Source of the DNA: Bimuria novae-zelandiae CBS 107.79
Taxonomy: Eukaryota > Ascomycota > Dothideomycetes > Pleosporales > Didymosphaeriaceae
Direction: 5' to 3'
Assembly (NCBI GenBank): GCA_010015655.1
Contig: ML976675.1
Span: 519,291-583,290, forward strand
Length of the DNA stretch: 64,000 nt
In this document: positions 46,712 through 58,400 of the stretch, piece by piece
Layout: every line of letters starts with the position of its first letter
Position numbering within the stretch: the stretch's first letter is position 1
Notes under the pieces: model-generated
Told to the model about the DNA's origin: nothing
The model's input: the letters and a program-made list of their open reading frames with translations, nothing else
Database searches by the model: none
Translations under genes and position numbers: made by a program

Positions 46712-49700
46712 TAATTAGGCCGCTAAATAGCTTAATAATATATCCTTGCGAGCTCTTGCGGTTAAGCGTATTATTAGCAAAGGACGCGTCACTGGCCACT
46801 TCTAAAGTATCTACACCTCTAAGCTAAAGGCCTAATAATCTAGTATTAGCAAGGTAGAGGAGAACTTAATTAGCAGCTACTTAGTGCTCTTTACCTAGGT
46901 TAGATAGGAATTATAATAATTAAAAGCTTATAAAGGTAATATCTGGTCGCGTGGTCACCGCAGCGTAGAGGATTAATCCTATCTTTTACTAATATCGATT
47001 GACTTTAGCCTTGCTAGCGAGCCCTAAGCGTGGGAGCAGTTCGACTACTGCTATTAGGGTATCGTGGCGAATCTTATAGTGATTAATAAGGCGCGATATT
47101 TTGTCGATGTATAAGACTTGTAAAAGCTAAATCTTTCTGTTTAGGCGATCCCTAATAATTTTAATTCTTAGGAACTACTGTAGATCTTTCCCGCTAGTAA
47201 GGGAGAACTTAGTACTTATTTCTACTATAGCTCCTTTAGCTGCGTGCTCTTGATTCTTGTAGTAGGCGATAATTAGGTTGTCTACGTAAAAGAAAAGAAT
47301 AAGGCTATCTTTAATAAGACAACATAGCTTATAGGGGACTGTGGTGAAGCCCATGTTGCGGAGCGTAGATGTGAACTCCCTCTGCCATAGTAATGGAGAG
47401 ATACGTAATCTATAGAGCGCCTTATGCAATTGCAGGACTGTGCCTACTCGCGTATATCCGCGGGGCATCCTTATGTAGATCTCTCTATCGAGCTTTGCAT
47501 GTACGAAGGCGTTCGTGACGTCGTATTAAATTAGTTCTAGGTTAAATCGTGTAGCTATTGCCATAAGCATGCGAAATAATCGTCCTGCCAGCGTTATAGC
47601 ATAGGTTTCTTATAAGTTAAGGTGCCGCTATTAATTGCCTCGCACTACTAATCTCGCCTTGTATTTCTGTAATCGATGGTGCTTATTAAACTTGTAGGTA
47701 TATACCCACATGTAGTCGAGAATCTAATAACCTAATACTTTTATTAGAGCTGCTGCAACCTCACTCTAGGACTTTATTTCCTTGTGGCTCTAGAGATGAG
47801 ATCGCTCGGCTTCCTTCCATATATTATAGAGTGGGTGATCCTCGAGCTTGCTTTGACATGTGGGTGGCTCTAGGAGTACACTTTGATGTGGTTTCTTGCC
47901 TAATGTGATTATTCGTTAAAGCTGCGCCTTATTAAGAGCCTTGCCTTTGTATTTGCCGCTACTGCTGACTTTGGTGCCTGCCATAAAGGCTGCGGCCTAT
48001 GGGCTTGTTTGTAACTGCCCTGTTTGCACTACTAGCGATAGTTTAAGCTAATTATCTCTTGCTATTAATTATGTAAGGAGTATTACTAGTAGTAGCGTTA
48101 AGGGAGGCGTTAGATATTTATACCTAACTTTCCTATCTTGCCTATACTTAGGAGCTCCTTTAACCTCTTCCTCTAACGCTTTACTAATTATCTTATCTTT
48201 AAAAAAGGACTTGGTGGCTTGCTCTTGTTAAGGTGAGGGAGGTAATTCTACTAATCGTACCTAGGCTGCTATTTCTTTTAATGTGCTATGTATAAGGTTA
48301 TCTATTAGGTCTTTAGTTTTGCCTAAGAATATAGTATCCTCGTCGAATATTACGTCGCGAGTACTAATTATCTTTGCTAGGGAGGGGATCTATATCCTCT
48401 AGATATTGGTTAATCTATAGCTAACTAGATAGCCTATCTAAGCTTTAGGGTCTAGCTATTAGAGCTTACTCTTGCTACGTTTAGTGTTATTAGTTATGGC
48501 GAAGGCTTTGCAGCTATAGGCTTTTAAGTAAGCTTAATTAGGCTTCTTTAGTTAAGTGATAATGCTGTTCTAAAGAGCTATTATCGTAAAGAACACTTCG
48601 TATAGTAATCGCTATTAATTAGCGTAGTTCGGGGTTTAATTATAGAGGTAGACTATAGCTTAGGTAATCTTAGGCTATATCTACTAAGGTAGGTTAGAGT
48701 TAAGTTGCATCGCACGCGCTTTCTCCTTAATTACACCCCCTAAGTATTTAGCCCCTCTATTTTGTGCTTAAGTATTAGGTGCTGAAGGCTTAATTCTAAT
48801 ACCTTATACTAAGCACTACTTCTTAACGTCTGCCTTAATAGAGAAGATCTTGTTGTTAGATTTAATTACTTTTACTGTAATATTATATTATACTCTTATA
48901 AATAGTATAAAGGTGCTAAGTTGCTTAATAATAGATTATGCTAGGCGATTATCCTTAAAGTAGAAGTCCTATGCGAAGCTAGAGAATTAATTAGTAATTA
49001 GTATTTAGCTCTTCTCTCTTATTAAGCTATCTACTTCGTAGTTGTGAAAATTAATTGCGACTCGCTTACTAGGGCCTTTAGTTAGGTCTCTAGCTTGCTA
49101 GCGTATTTGCTGTTTTAGTTTTACTTTACCGCAGGCGTTACACTTAATAGTAGGTAGGCCTTTAATTTTTACTCTCTTAAATTACTGTACGAGATGTTTA
49201 AGAGCCTAAGGGCCTAGATAGCTTAATTATTAGTGCTAGGTTAATGTGTCTGCCCTCTATAGTCTTTATTTGGTGCGTGTGTTAGTCTTGTGGGTGGCAT
49301 GCGCAGCTTTAGTAGGAGTACTACCTACTAGCCTTATCCTGTGTTCTAGCACCCACTGTCTATGCAACTCTTAAAGTTCTACTAGTATAGTATTATCTCT
49401 TCTCTTTAGAGTCGTTAGGTCTGCCCTTATGTCCCACTAAAGGCCTTGCCTCTAGAGTAATTGGAACGATACAAGATTATAGAGCAGGTTAGGGCAATAG
49501 GTAATATTATTTAGCTATATTATTTAATTGCTACTTGCACTCCGTACGTTAAGATAGACGCTCTTATATTCTTTAATCTATATTTGCGTATTCCCTGCCT
49601 ATATGAAGTCTCCCGGCGCCGGTGGCTGGTAGGAGACAAAGCGATTGATGTTATTAAAGATATGGCAAGTTGTGCCTAAATCGAGTATGGCTAAGCATTG

Positions 49701-51022
49701 CAATAGGTACGTGTTTAGGTTAGTGTGAACGGATGCGGCTTTAAAGCTTGCTAGGATTTTAGTGATCTTGCGTCTATCTAGTTACTTATTATTAGCCTTA
49801 GTAATTCGAGTTGGAGTGGGAGTATGCGATAATTTAATTCTAGGTGTTTAAGACTTTAGTCTTTTCACTATTCTTAACTTCTCTTAGAAGTTAGTATTAT
49901 GTTCTAGCCTAAGCTTAACTAGCTTTACTATAAGAAGGTTCGCTCTAAACCAGTCTGGCTACTTATCTAGAAAGGCATAGAAATAGTCTTAAAGACTATG
50001 GCGTAGTTTACAAGTAGGGTAATAATTACTACTAACTATTATTAGCTTAAGGCTCTAAGGTGACTGCTTAGATTTAGTACGTTAACTATTATTTTATTAT
50101 TTATAATTCTAAGGTCTTCCCTAACTTTTAGATAATGCTGTTTTATCCATAGAGAGGCGTCCCTGTCTGTGGCCTAGGTGGATTCACTACTATTAGCGAG
50201 AGATGAACCTGCAGTAGCAAAAGCGCCCTTTTATTTGCCCTTAATCGGGTGCTGCAGGATTATGTGGTCTTGGAAGAGTTTTATTATATTCTTTCGTGAG
50301 ATAGCTGCATCTCTGCTTTTATGTTGCTAGAAGGTTGTTACCTATATAGGTGTGATATAGACAACTGCCTTTATAAAGTCTTCTTTGACTAAGTCTAGCC
50401 TTTAAAGCTCTAAGACCTAATTAGTCTTTACTTTTATAGCTGCATGATCGTACTTAGATAGCTATATAGCCTATAATCTAGCTATTCTTATTAGCTTAAG
50501 GGCTTCTTGGTATCTTGCCCTTGCTCGTCGATGTTTGTCTTAATAGTTAACCCTAACTATAATCGTGAGGTTATTAATCTATTGCTTTATTATACCTCTA
50601 GGGATGCAGCAGTTACTCTGCAGGTGTACGGAGATTATTAATTAGAGAAAGGTAACTACCTTATCGAGGTCTGCCTTTTATTCTTAGTAGTCTTGGTCTG
50701 TAATCTTATAGATCTCGAGCCGTTCTTTATAATAGTCGCTATTATCTTTGTATGCTTTCGCACCTGCCGTTAATAGATAGGATGGCAATATTGGCACGTT
50801 ATTCGGGTTCGCGGTCATGTAGGCGGCGCTTGATTGGTAGTTGCTTATTAGCGGCGGCACCGGCATCGCGGGTTTCTGTTTTGGTTTATCTATTAGCGCT
50901 GGGTTAATAATATTCCAGACCTTTAGGAATTGGCATCTTGTTTTAAGCTGTTTTAGCCATGGCGTGTAATTTGTGTAATTGGTTAGGATAACTGTAGGAT
51001 CTCTGAGGGTCGATAGAGCCAT
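46712..51022 (-). pseudogene. Copia B gag-pol remnant (5' part)
   Basis: ATG at 51022 begins gag (MALSTLRDPTVILTNYTNYT), open to 50684. Reverse transcriptase is open at 47175-47468 (MPRGYTRVGTVLQLHKALYR, FFYVDNLIIAY; YVDD mutated to YVDN). RNase H starts near 46,810 and is cut by Copia C at 46711, resuming at 41273. Between the open patches many stops occur at Gln/Trp codons. Confidence 0.8.
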
Positions 51023-51073
51023 TGTGATTGGCTTAATTGAGGTAGTATCGGTTGAGGCAGTGAGACTCTTAAT

Positions 51074-51321
51074 TATTAAATTAAAGGGTGTTTTTAATAA
51101 GATAGAAAAGTAATTAATTCTTGTATTGTGTCTTTGTAAGAATGTAAGGCTCTTTTATCCTTACGTCTTACGTTAAGACGCTAATCTATTTCCGTTGAGC
51201 AAGGAGAGTCGCCCTTTGTCCCGCCCGGAATCGTGCGGATGAACCGGACTGCTGGCAAAGTCTCTTTGTGTAGGGTTGCGCCAGCTACCTTCGTGTGTGC
51301 AAAGGGCCATGTAATCGGACA
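51074..51321 (-). repeat. Copia B right (5') LTR, 248 bp
   Basis: Partner of 40505-40752; first bases changed from TGTTAG to TATTAA, as expected from RIP. Followed by AAAGT. Confidence 0.9.
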
Positions 51322-51326
51322 AAAGT

Positions 51327-52271
51327 AGTATTTTATAGTAGCGCGTCTCTCTTCTTGCTACTTAGTTTTAGCTACTATAGATTATCTAATACTATAGTAA
51401 TATATAATTATATCTCCTTAATTATATTACTCTTAGGAAAGATAGTGCCTATAAGGGTAGTCTGTAACTTGTAATTAAAAGCGTATAGGAATATACTCTT
51501 TAAGATAGTATAATTAAATAGGCTAGTAGTAAGAGCTTTTTTATTGAAATCTTAAATAAAGTCACGAACGTTATATGCTTTTTATTATATAGTCTAAAGT
51601 TTTTTTCTTATAGTCTCGGCCATATATGCGTCCTTAAAAACTCTATTAAGGTGCTAAAAAATTAATTAAGTATACTTAACGCAGCGTAAACTAATACCTA
51701 TAAAAAATACGTACTCTTACATTACTTATAGTATAACTAAACGTATAATTAATTGCGAATTAGTTTGTATAGAATCTTTAAGTTTTAGAATATAGTTTTA
51801 CTTTAATTTAGTATTTCTATAGTAAGTACTAGCTTTAAGTACTATTAAACACGTTAGGATCTTTAAGTCCTTTTATTTGGTACACTATTATAAGTATTAT
51901 AGATAACGTAGGTGTTATATTAGCTATTATAGTAGGTATAGGCGTAGCTAGCATTAAAGTATTAGTAGTTTTAATTTTTATAATTTATACTATTAATTTA
52001 TTTATCTACGCTATTATCTACTGCATTATAATCTTAATTCTTAGCCCTTACGGGATACTAGAGGCTCCTTGCTAGGGAAGGTCCTTTATATTATCATGTA
52101 TTGTTTAGACTTTCTCTATTAGTGCTTAGGCAAGTATTTAACTATTAAAGGTCCCTACACTAGCGTTACTTGTCGTCGTGTTACTTACCACTTAGAAACA
52201 GGTCTTATAAGTTATTATTAAAATACTAGCGGTTAGCTGCACTAGCTACTTAAGGTTAATTAAATATAAAA
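51327..52271 (-). pseudogene. G1 gypsy 5' internal fragment (presumed gag)
   Basis: Between Copia B and the G1 5' LTR. By position it is leader and gag of G1. It is too AT-rich and stop-laden to show a domain. Confidence 0.55.
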
Positions 52272-52475
52272 TATAAGGGGCTACGTAAAGTATGCTAATA
52301 CCTAATAATAAAGTTATATTTAATAAGGAATTAAACTATCTACTAGTAAAGCGGAACTTATACATGCCTTACTTTACTTAAGAAGCTTTAACGAGTTTCT
52401 ATAGCTCTGCTCTATCCGAAGAAGCATCGAGGGTTTCACTAAGGAGCGACACGACAAGGCTTCCAGCCTATTACA
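52272..52475 (-). repeat. G1 right (5') LTR, 204 bp
   Basis: Partner of 15243-15446. Its 3' half, around GAAGCATCGAGGGTTTCAC, is less mutated than the left copy. Followed by CTTAT at 52476-52480, the second target duplication. Confidence 0.9.
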
Positions 52476-52480
52476 CTTAT

Positions 52481-53930
52481 TACGCTTTTTAATTACTTTA
52501 GTATTATAAGCCTGCATATGCTGAAGTTAGTTAGCTATAATTACTAAGGCTTATAAGGCTAATTTAGTACTTTTTACTATCTTTCTTATTACTACTATTA
52601 TAGGAAACGTTAATTACTACTTAAGCTTATATTATTATTGTCTTATAGCTCTTTACTACTTCCTAATCTAGTATACTATTTTTAGGGTGTTAGTTACTAA
52701 TTTTATTAAGGAAGAGGAGGGCTTAGAAGGTAGTAAAATATTAATTATATTTAATTTATTAAGTACCACATTAGAATTAAATAAAAAATATTTATAGTTC
52801 TAAAGACGCTTTTAAAGTTATTATTACTTAGTAATTTAGGACAAGCAGTAGCATAAATATAAAAAAAGTTATTTACATTAATATAGTTTTATCTATTACA
52901 GGCTAATATCTCTATTCCTTAGTAATAGCGCGTCTTAACCGTGCTAAAGTAGATAATATCTAATAGTTATAAAATATATAAAGAATATAAAAGTAGCTAT
53001 AAAAGGATAATATTATTTTTCTTTGCATAGGTTTCGAATAGCTCTAAACAGTGGCTACTATGTCTATCTATAATAAGGAGTTATTTAGTACCTTTACTGT
53101 GTTGCTTCGTACAAGGATCGAATACCTCTATAAGCTATATATAGCCTAATCTGTTATTAGACTATCTAGTTTTGCTATAGGTAATTACCTAGTCATCTAG
53201 AAGGTCTGCGTTCTTATTAAACTAGATATTTTAGAACACCTTCCCTTTGGCGATAACTATAGCTAGTATACGGCATTTAGCCACGTTAATATACTTAATA
53301 ACTGCTATATAGTCATGATTGCTAGGCTATATATAGTATTAGGGACTATTTGCTACTATTATAACCTTAGCTATACTAATATTATCTTTTAAAAAGCTAA
53401 TCTTATTTATATTATAAATATTATTACCTTAGATACTATGCTTTTTCGCCATATTCTTAAGGAGCTAAAAATATTTATTAATAACTTTAAAATTCTCGTA
53501 TTTTACTTATTAATAGTTATATTTTTTATTTTATATAATTTGCACTTTAGGGGTGCGTTTAACGTAGTTATTAACCTAATTTTTACTAACTAGTAGGTTA
53601 CCCCGCAGTTAACGTAGCATATTAGTTATATTTTTAATTATTTACTTATAAGAGGGATATCCGCGAGTAGTAAAGTCTAATATTTACTTAGTTAATATTT
53701 ATTCTTTATTATTATTAAGGTTTCTACTGCTTGCGACAATTTTAGTATATAGAGGTTAACCTTCAAGGCGTTATTAGTGCGTTTTATAGGATACGTAATA
53801 TATACGCGACGCTTTCTTAATACTTAAGATTTAGTTACTTTATAATATATATATAGCGTAGTTGATTCTTCTATCTCGCGTATAGTCTTAGATCTTCGAA
53901 TTTACGAACATGGTGGCGATAAGGATAGGT
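52481..53930 (-). pseudogene. E0 pogo-type transposase remnant
   Basis: Minus-strand reading gives a decayed DDE_1 transposase: NIYNI(N/D)K, a stretch equivalent to TVIECINAAGYRLPAIVI, LLIIDRHSSH (second catalytic Asp) and a stretch equivalent to LPPHSSHLLQPLD. Trp, Gln and Arg codons have repeatedly become stops, and several Asp/Glu are Asn/Lys, the change expected from G-to-A RIP mutation. The helix-turn-helix part should lie toward 53930 but is too decayed to read with certainty. Confidence 0.72.
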
Positions 53931-54006
53931 GGATGAGATGTTTCGTGGGTGCCAAGAAAGTACCTAACCTGTTTAATTATGTGACCCGTTCGCTTGTGAA
54001 GTACGT

Positions 54007-54981
54007 TATAGACTATATAAAATAATTTAAATAACTCTATTTAGCCTCTTTAAGAGCTTTTAGAACTACTTTACCTTACTCCTCTTACTTATTAGGAAAG
54101 CGTTTAAGTATAATTATATGGTCCTTAGGCTATATACTAGTAGCTTTAAAGGATTTTAAGACAATTTTCATTTTAAAAGAAGACATCTAGGCACTTTTAA
54201 ATAATAAGAAAAAGTTTCTCTTTTTAATAAATACTATTCTTTAGCTCTTTTAAAGGTAATCAGTAAGGATCTTAGTATCGGAGCTAAAGAAAGGTGTAAA
54301 GTAAATAATATTAAATAACTAAAATATATAAGTAAAATATGGGGAAAATATAGCTAGTAGTACATAGTAAGAGTTATAGTACTTAAGAAACTCTATTATT
54401 AGATAACTACTATAGCTATTAAGTATAAAAAATACTAGACTTTCCCTTAGTACGCTTTCTATTTTATATAATAGTTAAAAACCTACTTAATTACGCTAAA
54501 CTAGCGTTATTATTTGTCTAGCCTAAGAAAATTAAGCTAATAAGGACGTTATACTTACTAGTTTTAATATTAACTACTTAAATTAACTATTGTAATTTAG
54601 ATACTTTTAAAAAGAGAAAAGAAAGTAGAAGAGCACTTCTATTAGCGTAAATAGTTACTAATATAGTTACCTACTTATATAAGCTATTTTATAGTAAATC
54701 TTTTACCTCTCCTTTTTTTAAGCTACTTATCTAAAGCCGCCGTTAGAGTGTCTTATAACGCTAGTTAAAAAGCCCTTTTTATTTATATTATAGATATTAT
54801 ATAATAGTTGTGGCGCACAGTCACAACGATTAGGGAGCTCGAAAACAAAGTCTATTAAGGAGAGGAAGCTCTATAATAACTAGCTATTTATAGGCTTAGG
54901 GGATCGCGTGCTTAGCTACTTAGCTACTTAGCTTAACTTTAGCTAGCGTAGAAAGCTCTAATAAAGTATCTTTTATAATAT
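54007..54981. other. AT-rich relic between E0 and G3
   Basis: Roughly 970 bases of TA-rich sequence without readable coding or matching repeat ends. Probably the same old relic that lies left of E0 and that also hosts G3. Confidence 0.5.
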
Positions 54982-55454
54982 TGTTACGACCACGAACCCC
55001 ACAAGGATGAAGAAACCAGACAATTACGCCAAGAGAGTAATTGTTAACGAAGTAGCAGAGTTAACGGGACCTAACGGGGCGCGGGGCAGCTTAGGTCAGC
55101 AGTCACGTGATAAAGTCCCGCATAAGCGAGAAGTCCCGCATAAAGTACGGGACTACAGGAAGTCCCACGGACTACCTTAGAGAAAGACGTCTTGGCGGGA
55201 CTATAAGGAAGAAGCAGACTAGTATATAGTATAACGGTTCTCCTATATTATTTCTCTCTTTATAGTTAACTTATATATCTTCTGTGCGAGTACGTTCTCC
55301 TATATAGACTAATAGTTATCTTATTTATTATAAGATTAGATTATCTAGCCGCGCTAAGTGTCGCATTAACTTATACTACTAAATAATCTGTAAAGCACCA
55401 CGATACCTTACTACCCTAACCTAGATTAGAATAAGGTGTGAGAGCCTTATAACA
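54982..55454 (+). repeat. G3 left LTR, 473 bp
   Basis: Direct repeat of 61666-62138 with transition-type differences. Contains a doubled AGTCCCGCATAA motif near 55,110-55,145. Confidence 0.92.
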
Positions 55455-55499
55455 CTTTAACTACCCTACGGTATAATAGCAGGACCTAGTTCGACCACC

Positions 55500-58400
55500 G
55501 CAGCTCCGGCACCTAAGGAAAAGACCCTAGGAGAGATGGTTATCAAACAAGCGGCTTAGATAGCCTAACTACAAGAAATTATCAACTAGATAAGCGAGAA
55601 GATGAGCTAATGGGAAAATGCGAAACATTAACTAAAGGTCCCGAAGCCCGAACCCTATTTAGGAAAGGGTCACCCAGGAACGTTCCTAATCTAGATAGAA
55701 CTATTTATCTGTTACAACCTAGGAAAGTTTAATACGGAATAAGACAAGATCCTAGTTACCTATATAAACATGCAAGACAAGGCAGCCGCGTAGGCTAGAC
55801 TAATAATTAATAATTTCCTTAAGAATAGCAAATTAGAGGATTATAGTTTAGACGCTACTAAAGACGCCTTTAAGGACTAGGAGTCTTTTCGCAAGGCCGT
55901 GAAAGGAATATTCGGCACTATTAATAAAGGACATTAAGCCAAAATACGCCTCCAGCGCCTACATTAGGAGAAATCGGCGGTACTCTATACACTAGAGTTT
56001 AAACAGATCATGGCAGAACTCGAAGGATGAGGAGAAGCCCCACTTATAATTACCTACTATAACAGACTAAAAGAATTAGTCAAAGACGAATTAGTCCACT
56101 AAGGAAAAGCAGACGACCTGGAAGAACTTATTAATAATATAATTAAAGTAGATAATCGCCTGTACGAACGCAAGCTGGAAAAACAGTATAGTACTAGGCT
56201 ACTCACTAGAAAAGAGAATCGATCTAGGCCCGCAGGAAGAGACCAGGACGGAGATGTTATTATAACTAATAAAGCCTAATAGTACAAAAAGAAGAACGGC
56301 AAGGGAAAACAGCTGTATAGACTAAAGAAGAGTTACTAGGGCAAGAATAGCATCTCGCAGGAAGAGCAAGAATAGAGGTTTAAAGACAAAGCCTGCCTCT
56401 AATGTAGTAAGCCAGGCTACTTCGCTAAAGACTGTAATAATTAGGAGACTAAGGTTAATACGACTAACCTCCTATAAGTGGCTATAGCCACCCTTACGCT
56501 GGCAGAAGCCGACGGAGTGGATCTTACGCAGGAGATCCTAGAGCTAATAGAAGAGGAAGAGGAACTAAAGACCCTTTCTAAGTACTAGATCTTCTAAAGA
56601 CTAGCTAATAACACCTACTGGATGTGCAGCAGTGCGCTACATTAATTGTCTTAGTATAAGGTAAAAGTGATCGTCTAAGGGGCACACGCATGGGACGCCT
56701 ACTAGCTAGCGGAGAAACTATAGGGGCGCCCAAAATAATACCTACGCTAGATCACGATACAGGAACGACATAAATACGCCAAATAGTGGCAATGCACGCG
56801 TAAAGGATGCCGACAACACTCTAAAGCTAAAGTTAGGGCCTCCTATTTTCCAAGAGGTTCGGAATACTATAGGCTAAAGCAGAGCCAGTGCAGCGTGCCT
56901 AATAATTACCATAAGCACTTTCTAGCCTATTAGGCTAAGCACTATAAATAGAATAGTTAGTATTAATGTTTTAACATTACCTGCGAGCTACATAGGTAGT
57001 AAAAGTTTAAAATAGGCTAGTTTCCTTAGGGCTTAGACCCCCGCGATACTAGCACAATAATAGAGAATATATAGCTAGGAAGAGACGCGGACCACTTATT
57101 AATTAGGTAAGAATAATACAACCTATAGTGCTTCGCACACCTAAGCCTGCAGGAAGAGGTAGCCTCCTTAGACAGCTATCTAGGGCATAATGTATTAGCC
57201 TAGAACAAATGCCTTACTCTAAATTGCCCGCAACATGGGAATCAAGGAGTATATAAATCTAATAGGATTAGAGAGACTTACGCCCTGTATTAATAGCAAT
57301 ATAAGTAGCACTAAATTAAGGAAGTCTCTAAGCTATCTAAGGTCTAAGACTAGATTAAGGAAGCCGACGCCGGTTAGCCTAAAACCTTAGACAAAGGGTC
57401 TAATAATTTAAAAAACTAGATTATTACTAGGTAACGAGCTACACTAGTGATAGTGCAATTATTATAGCTTATTAAGTAGACACTCGCCGAGTCGAGAAGC
57501 GCTTAATTAAAGACATTATAGTGTATAGACATCGTGTTATAGCACTAATTAACCTAAGAGTAGACGCGTGTCTAATTGCCCCGCGAGTAGTCAAGAAGTA
57601 CAATATACTATATTATAATAAGAAAACACCGCTGCAAATAGGACTTGCGGACGGGACCTAATCGTAAAGATACGGTGACGGTTGGCTGCGCCTCGAGACG
57701 GCGCCGGTACAAGTTAACATAGAAGGCCTAGAGAGCCAACACGTCTTCACTATCGCGGAGATAGGAGACCTCGAAGCTATCGTTGGATACGAATGGCTAG
57801 AATAACACAATCCATAGATAGACTGGATTAAACGAACGATCCTTCCCCAGGACCCACCAGCGAAGGCTTAGGCGAGCCCTGGTGGGAGGGAAACTCCCCA
57901 ACCTTAGGGTTGAAAAAGGAGTCGACTATCTAAGATACAAGAAATATTAGTATGCAAGATAGACAGGATCTTAAAGTAATACCTAGGACAGGTGCACTGC
58001 ATATAAGTCTAGGAGACTAAGATAGTCCTAGACAACCCTAGTCTGCCAGAAGAATATAAGGAATTCGTAGACCTGTTTAAGGAACACGACGAGACTGTCC
58101 TACCTAAACACAAGGAGTAGGATCACGAGATACTACTAGTAGAGGGAGCCAAGCTACGGCCAGAACGTCTAAGGCCCCTCACCTACGAATAAGAAAAAGA
58201 GTTAAAAGAGCTAATACAAAAGAATCTACGCTTAAGGAAATAGCAGCCTAGTTAGAGCCCTATAGCCTTCCCTATACTCTTTGTTCGCAAGAAGGACGGC
58301 AGGCTACGACTCTATATAAATTATAGATAGCTAAACGCCGTAACGATTAAGAATCGCTACCTGTTACCACTAATAACAGAGCTTATAGATAGACTCCGAG

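Larger units (their letters stand above)
40505..51321 (-). mobile_element. Copia B: full-length Ty1/copia retrotransposon, interrupted by Copia C
   Basis: 248-bp LTRs at 40505-40752 (3') and 51074-51321 (5'), flanked by AAAGT (40500-40504 and 51322-51326). Internal sequence runs 40753-41273 and 46712-51073. The polypurine tract AAGCTAAGGAGGTG on the minus strand abuts the left LTR. Net size about 5.4 kb. The LTR differs from that of Copia A apart from its ends, although the encoded protein is the same family. Confidence 0.91.
15243..52475 (-). mobile_element. G1: Ty3/gypsy retrotransposon, host of all central insertions
   Basis: Two 204-bp LTRs (15243-15446 and 52272-52475) beginning TGTAAGGGGC (right copy TATAAGGGGC) and ending TATTACA (left copy TATTATA), flanked by identical CTTAT duplications (15238-15242 and 52476-52480). 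The minus orientation follows from the pol remnants and from a polypurine tract (AAAAGGAGGGGGTAA on the minus strand) next to the left, 3' LTR. Internal pieces are 15447-15539, 24982-28274, 39774-40504 and 51327-52271. Without the insertions the element is about 5.5 kb, normal for gypsy. It is heavily RIP-mutated. Confidence 0.9.
14925..54006 (-). mobile_element. E0: pogo/Fot1-like DNA transposon, split by gypsy G1
   Basis: Inverted ends ACGTACTT[T/C]ACAAGCG at 14925 and its reverse complement ending at 54006, each flanked by TA. Similarity continues inward for roughly 60 bases with transition differences. Removing the gypsy insertion 15243-52475 and one copy of its CTTAT duplication leaves about 1.84 kb, the usual size of fungal pogo/Fot1 elements. 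The transposase remnant is on the minus strand in the right-hand part (52481-53930). This is the oldest element of the stack that I can resolve. Confidence 0.82.
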
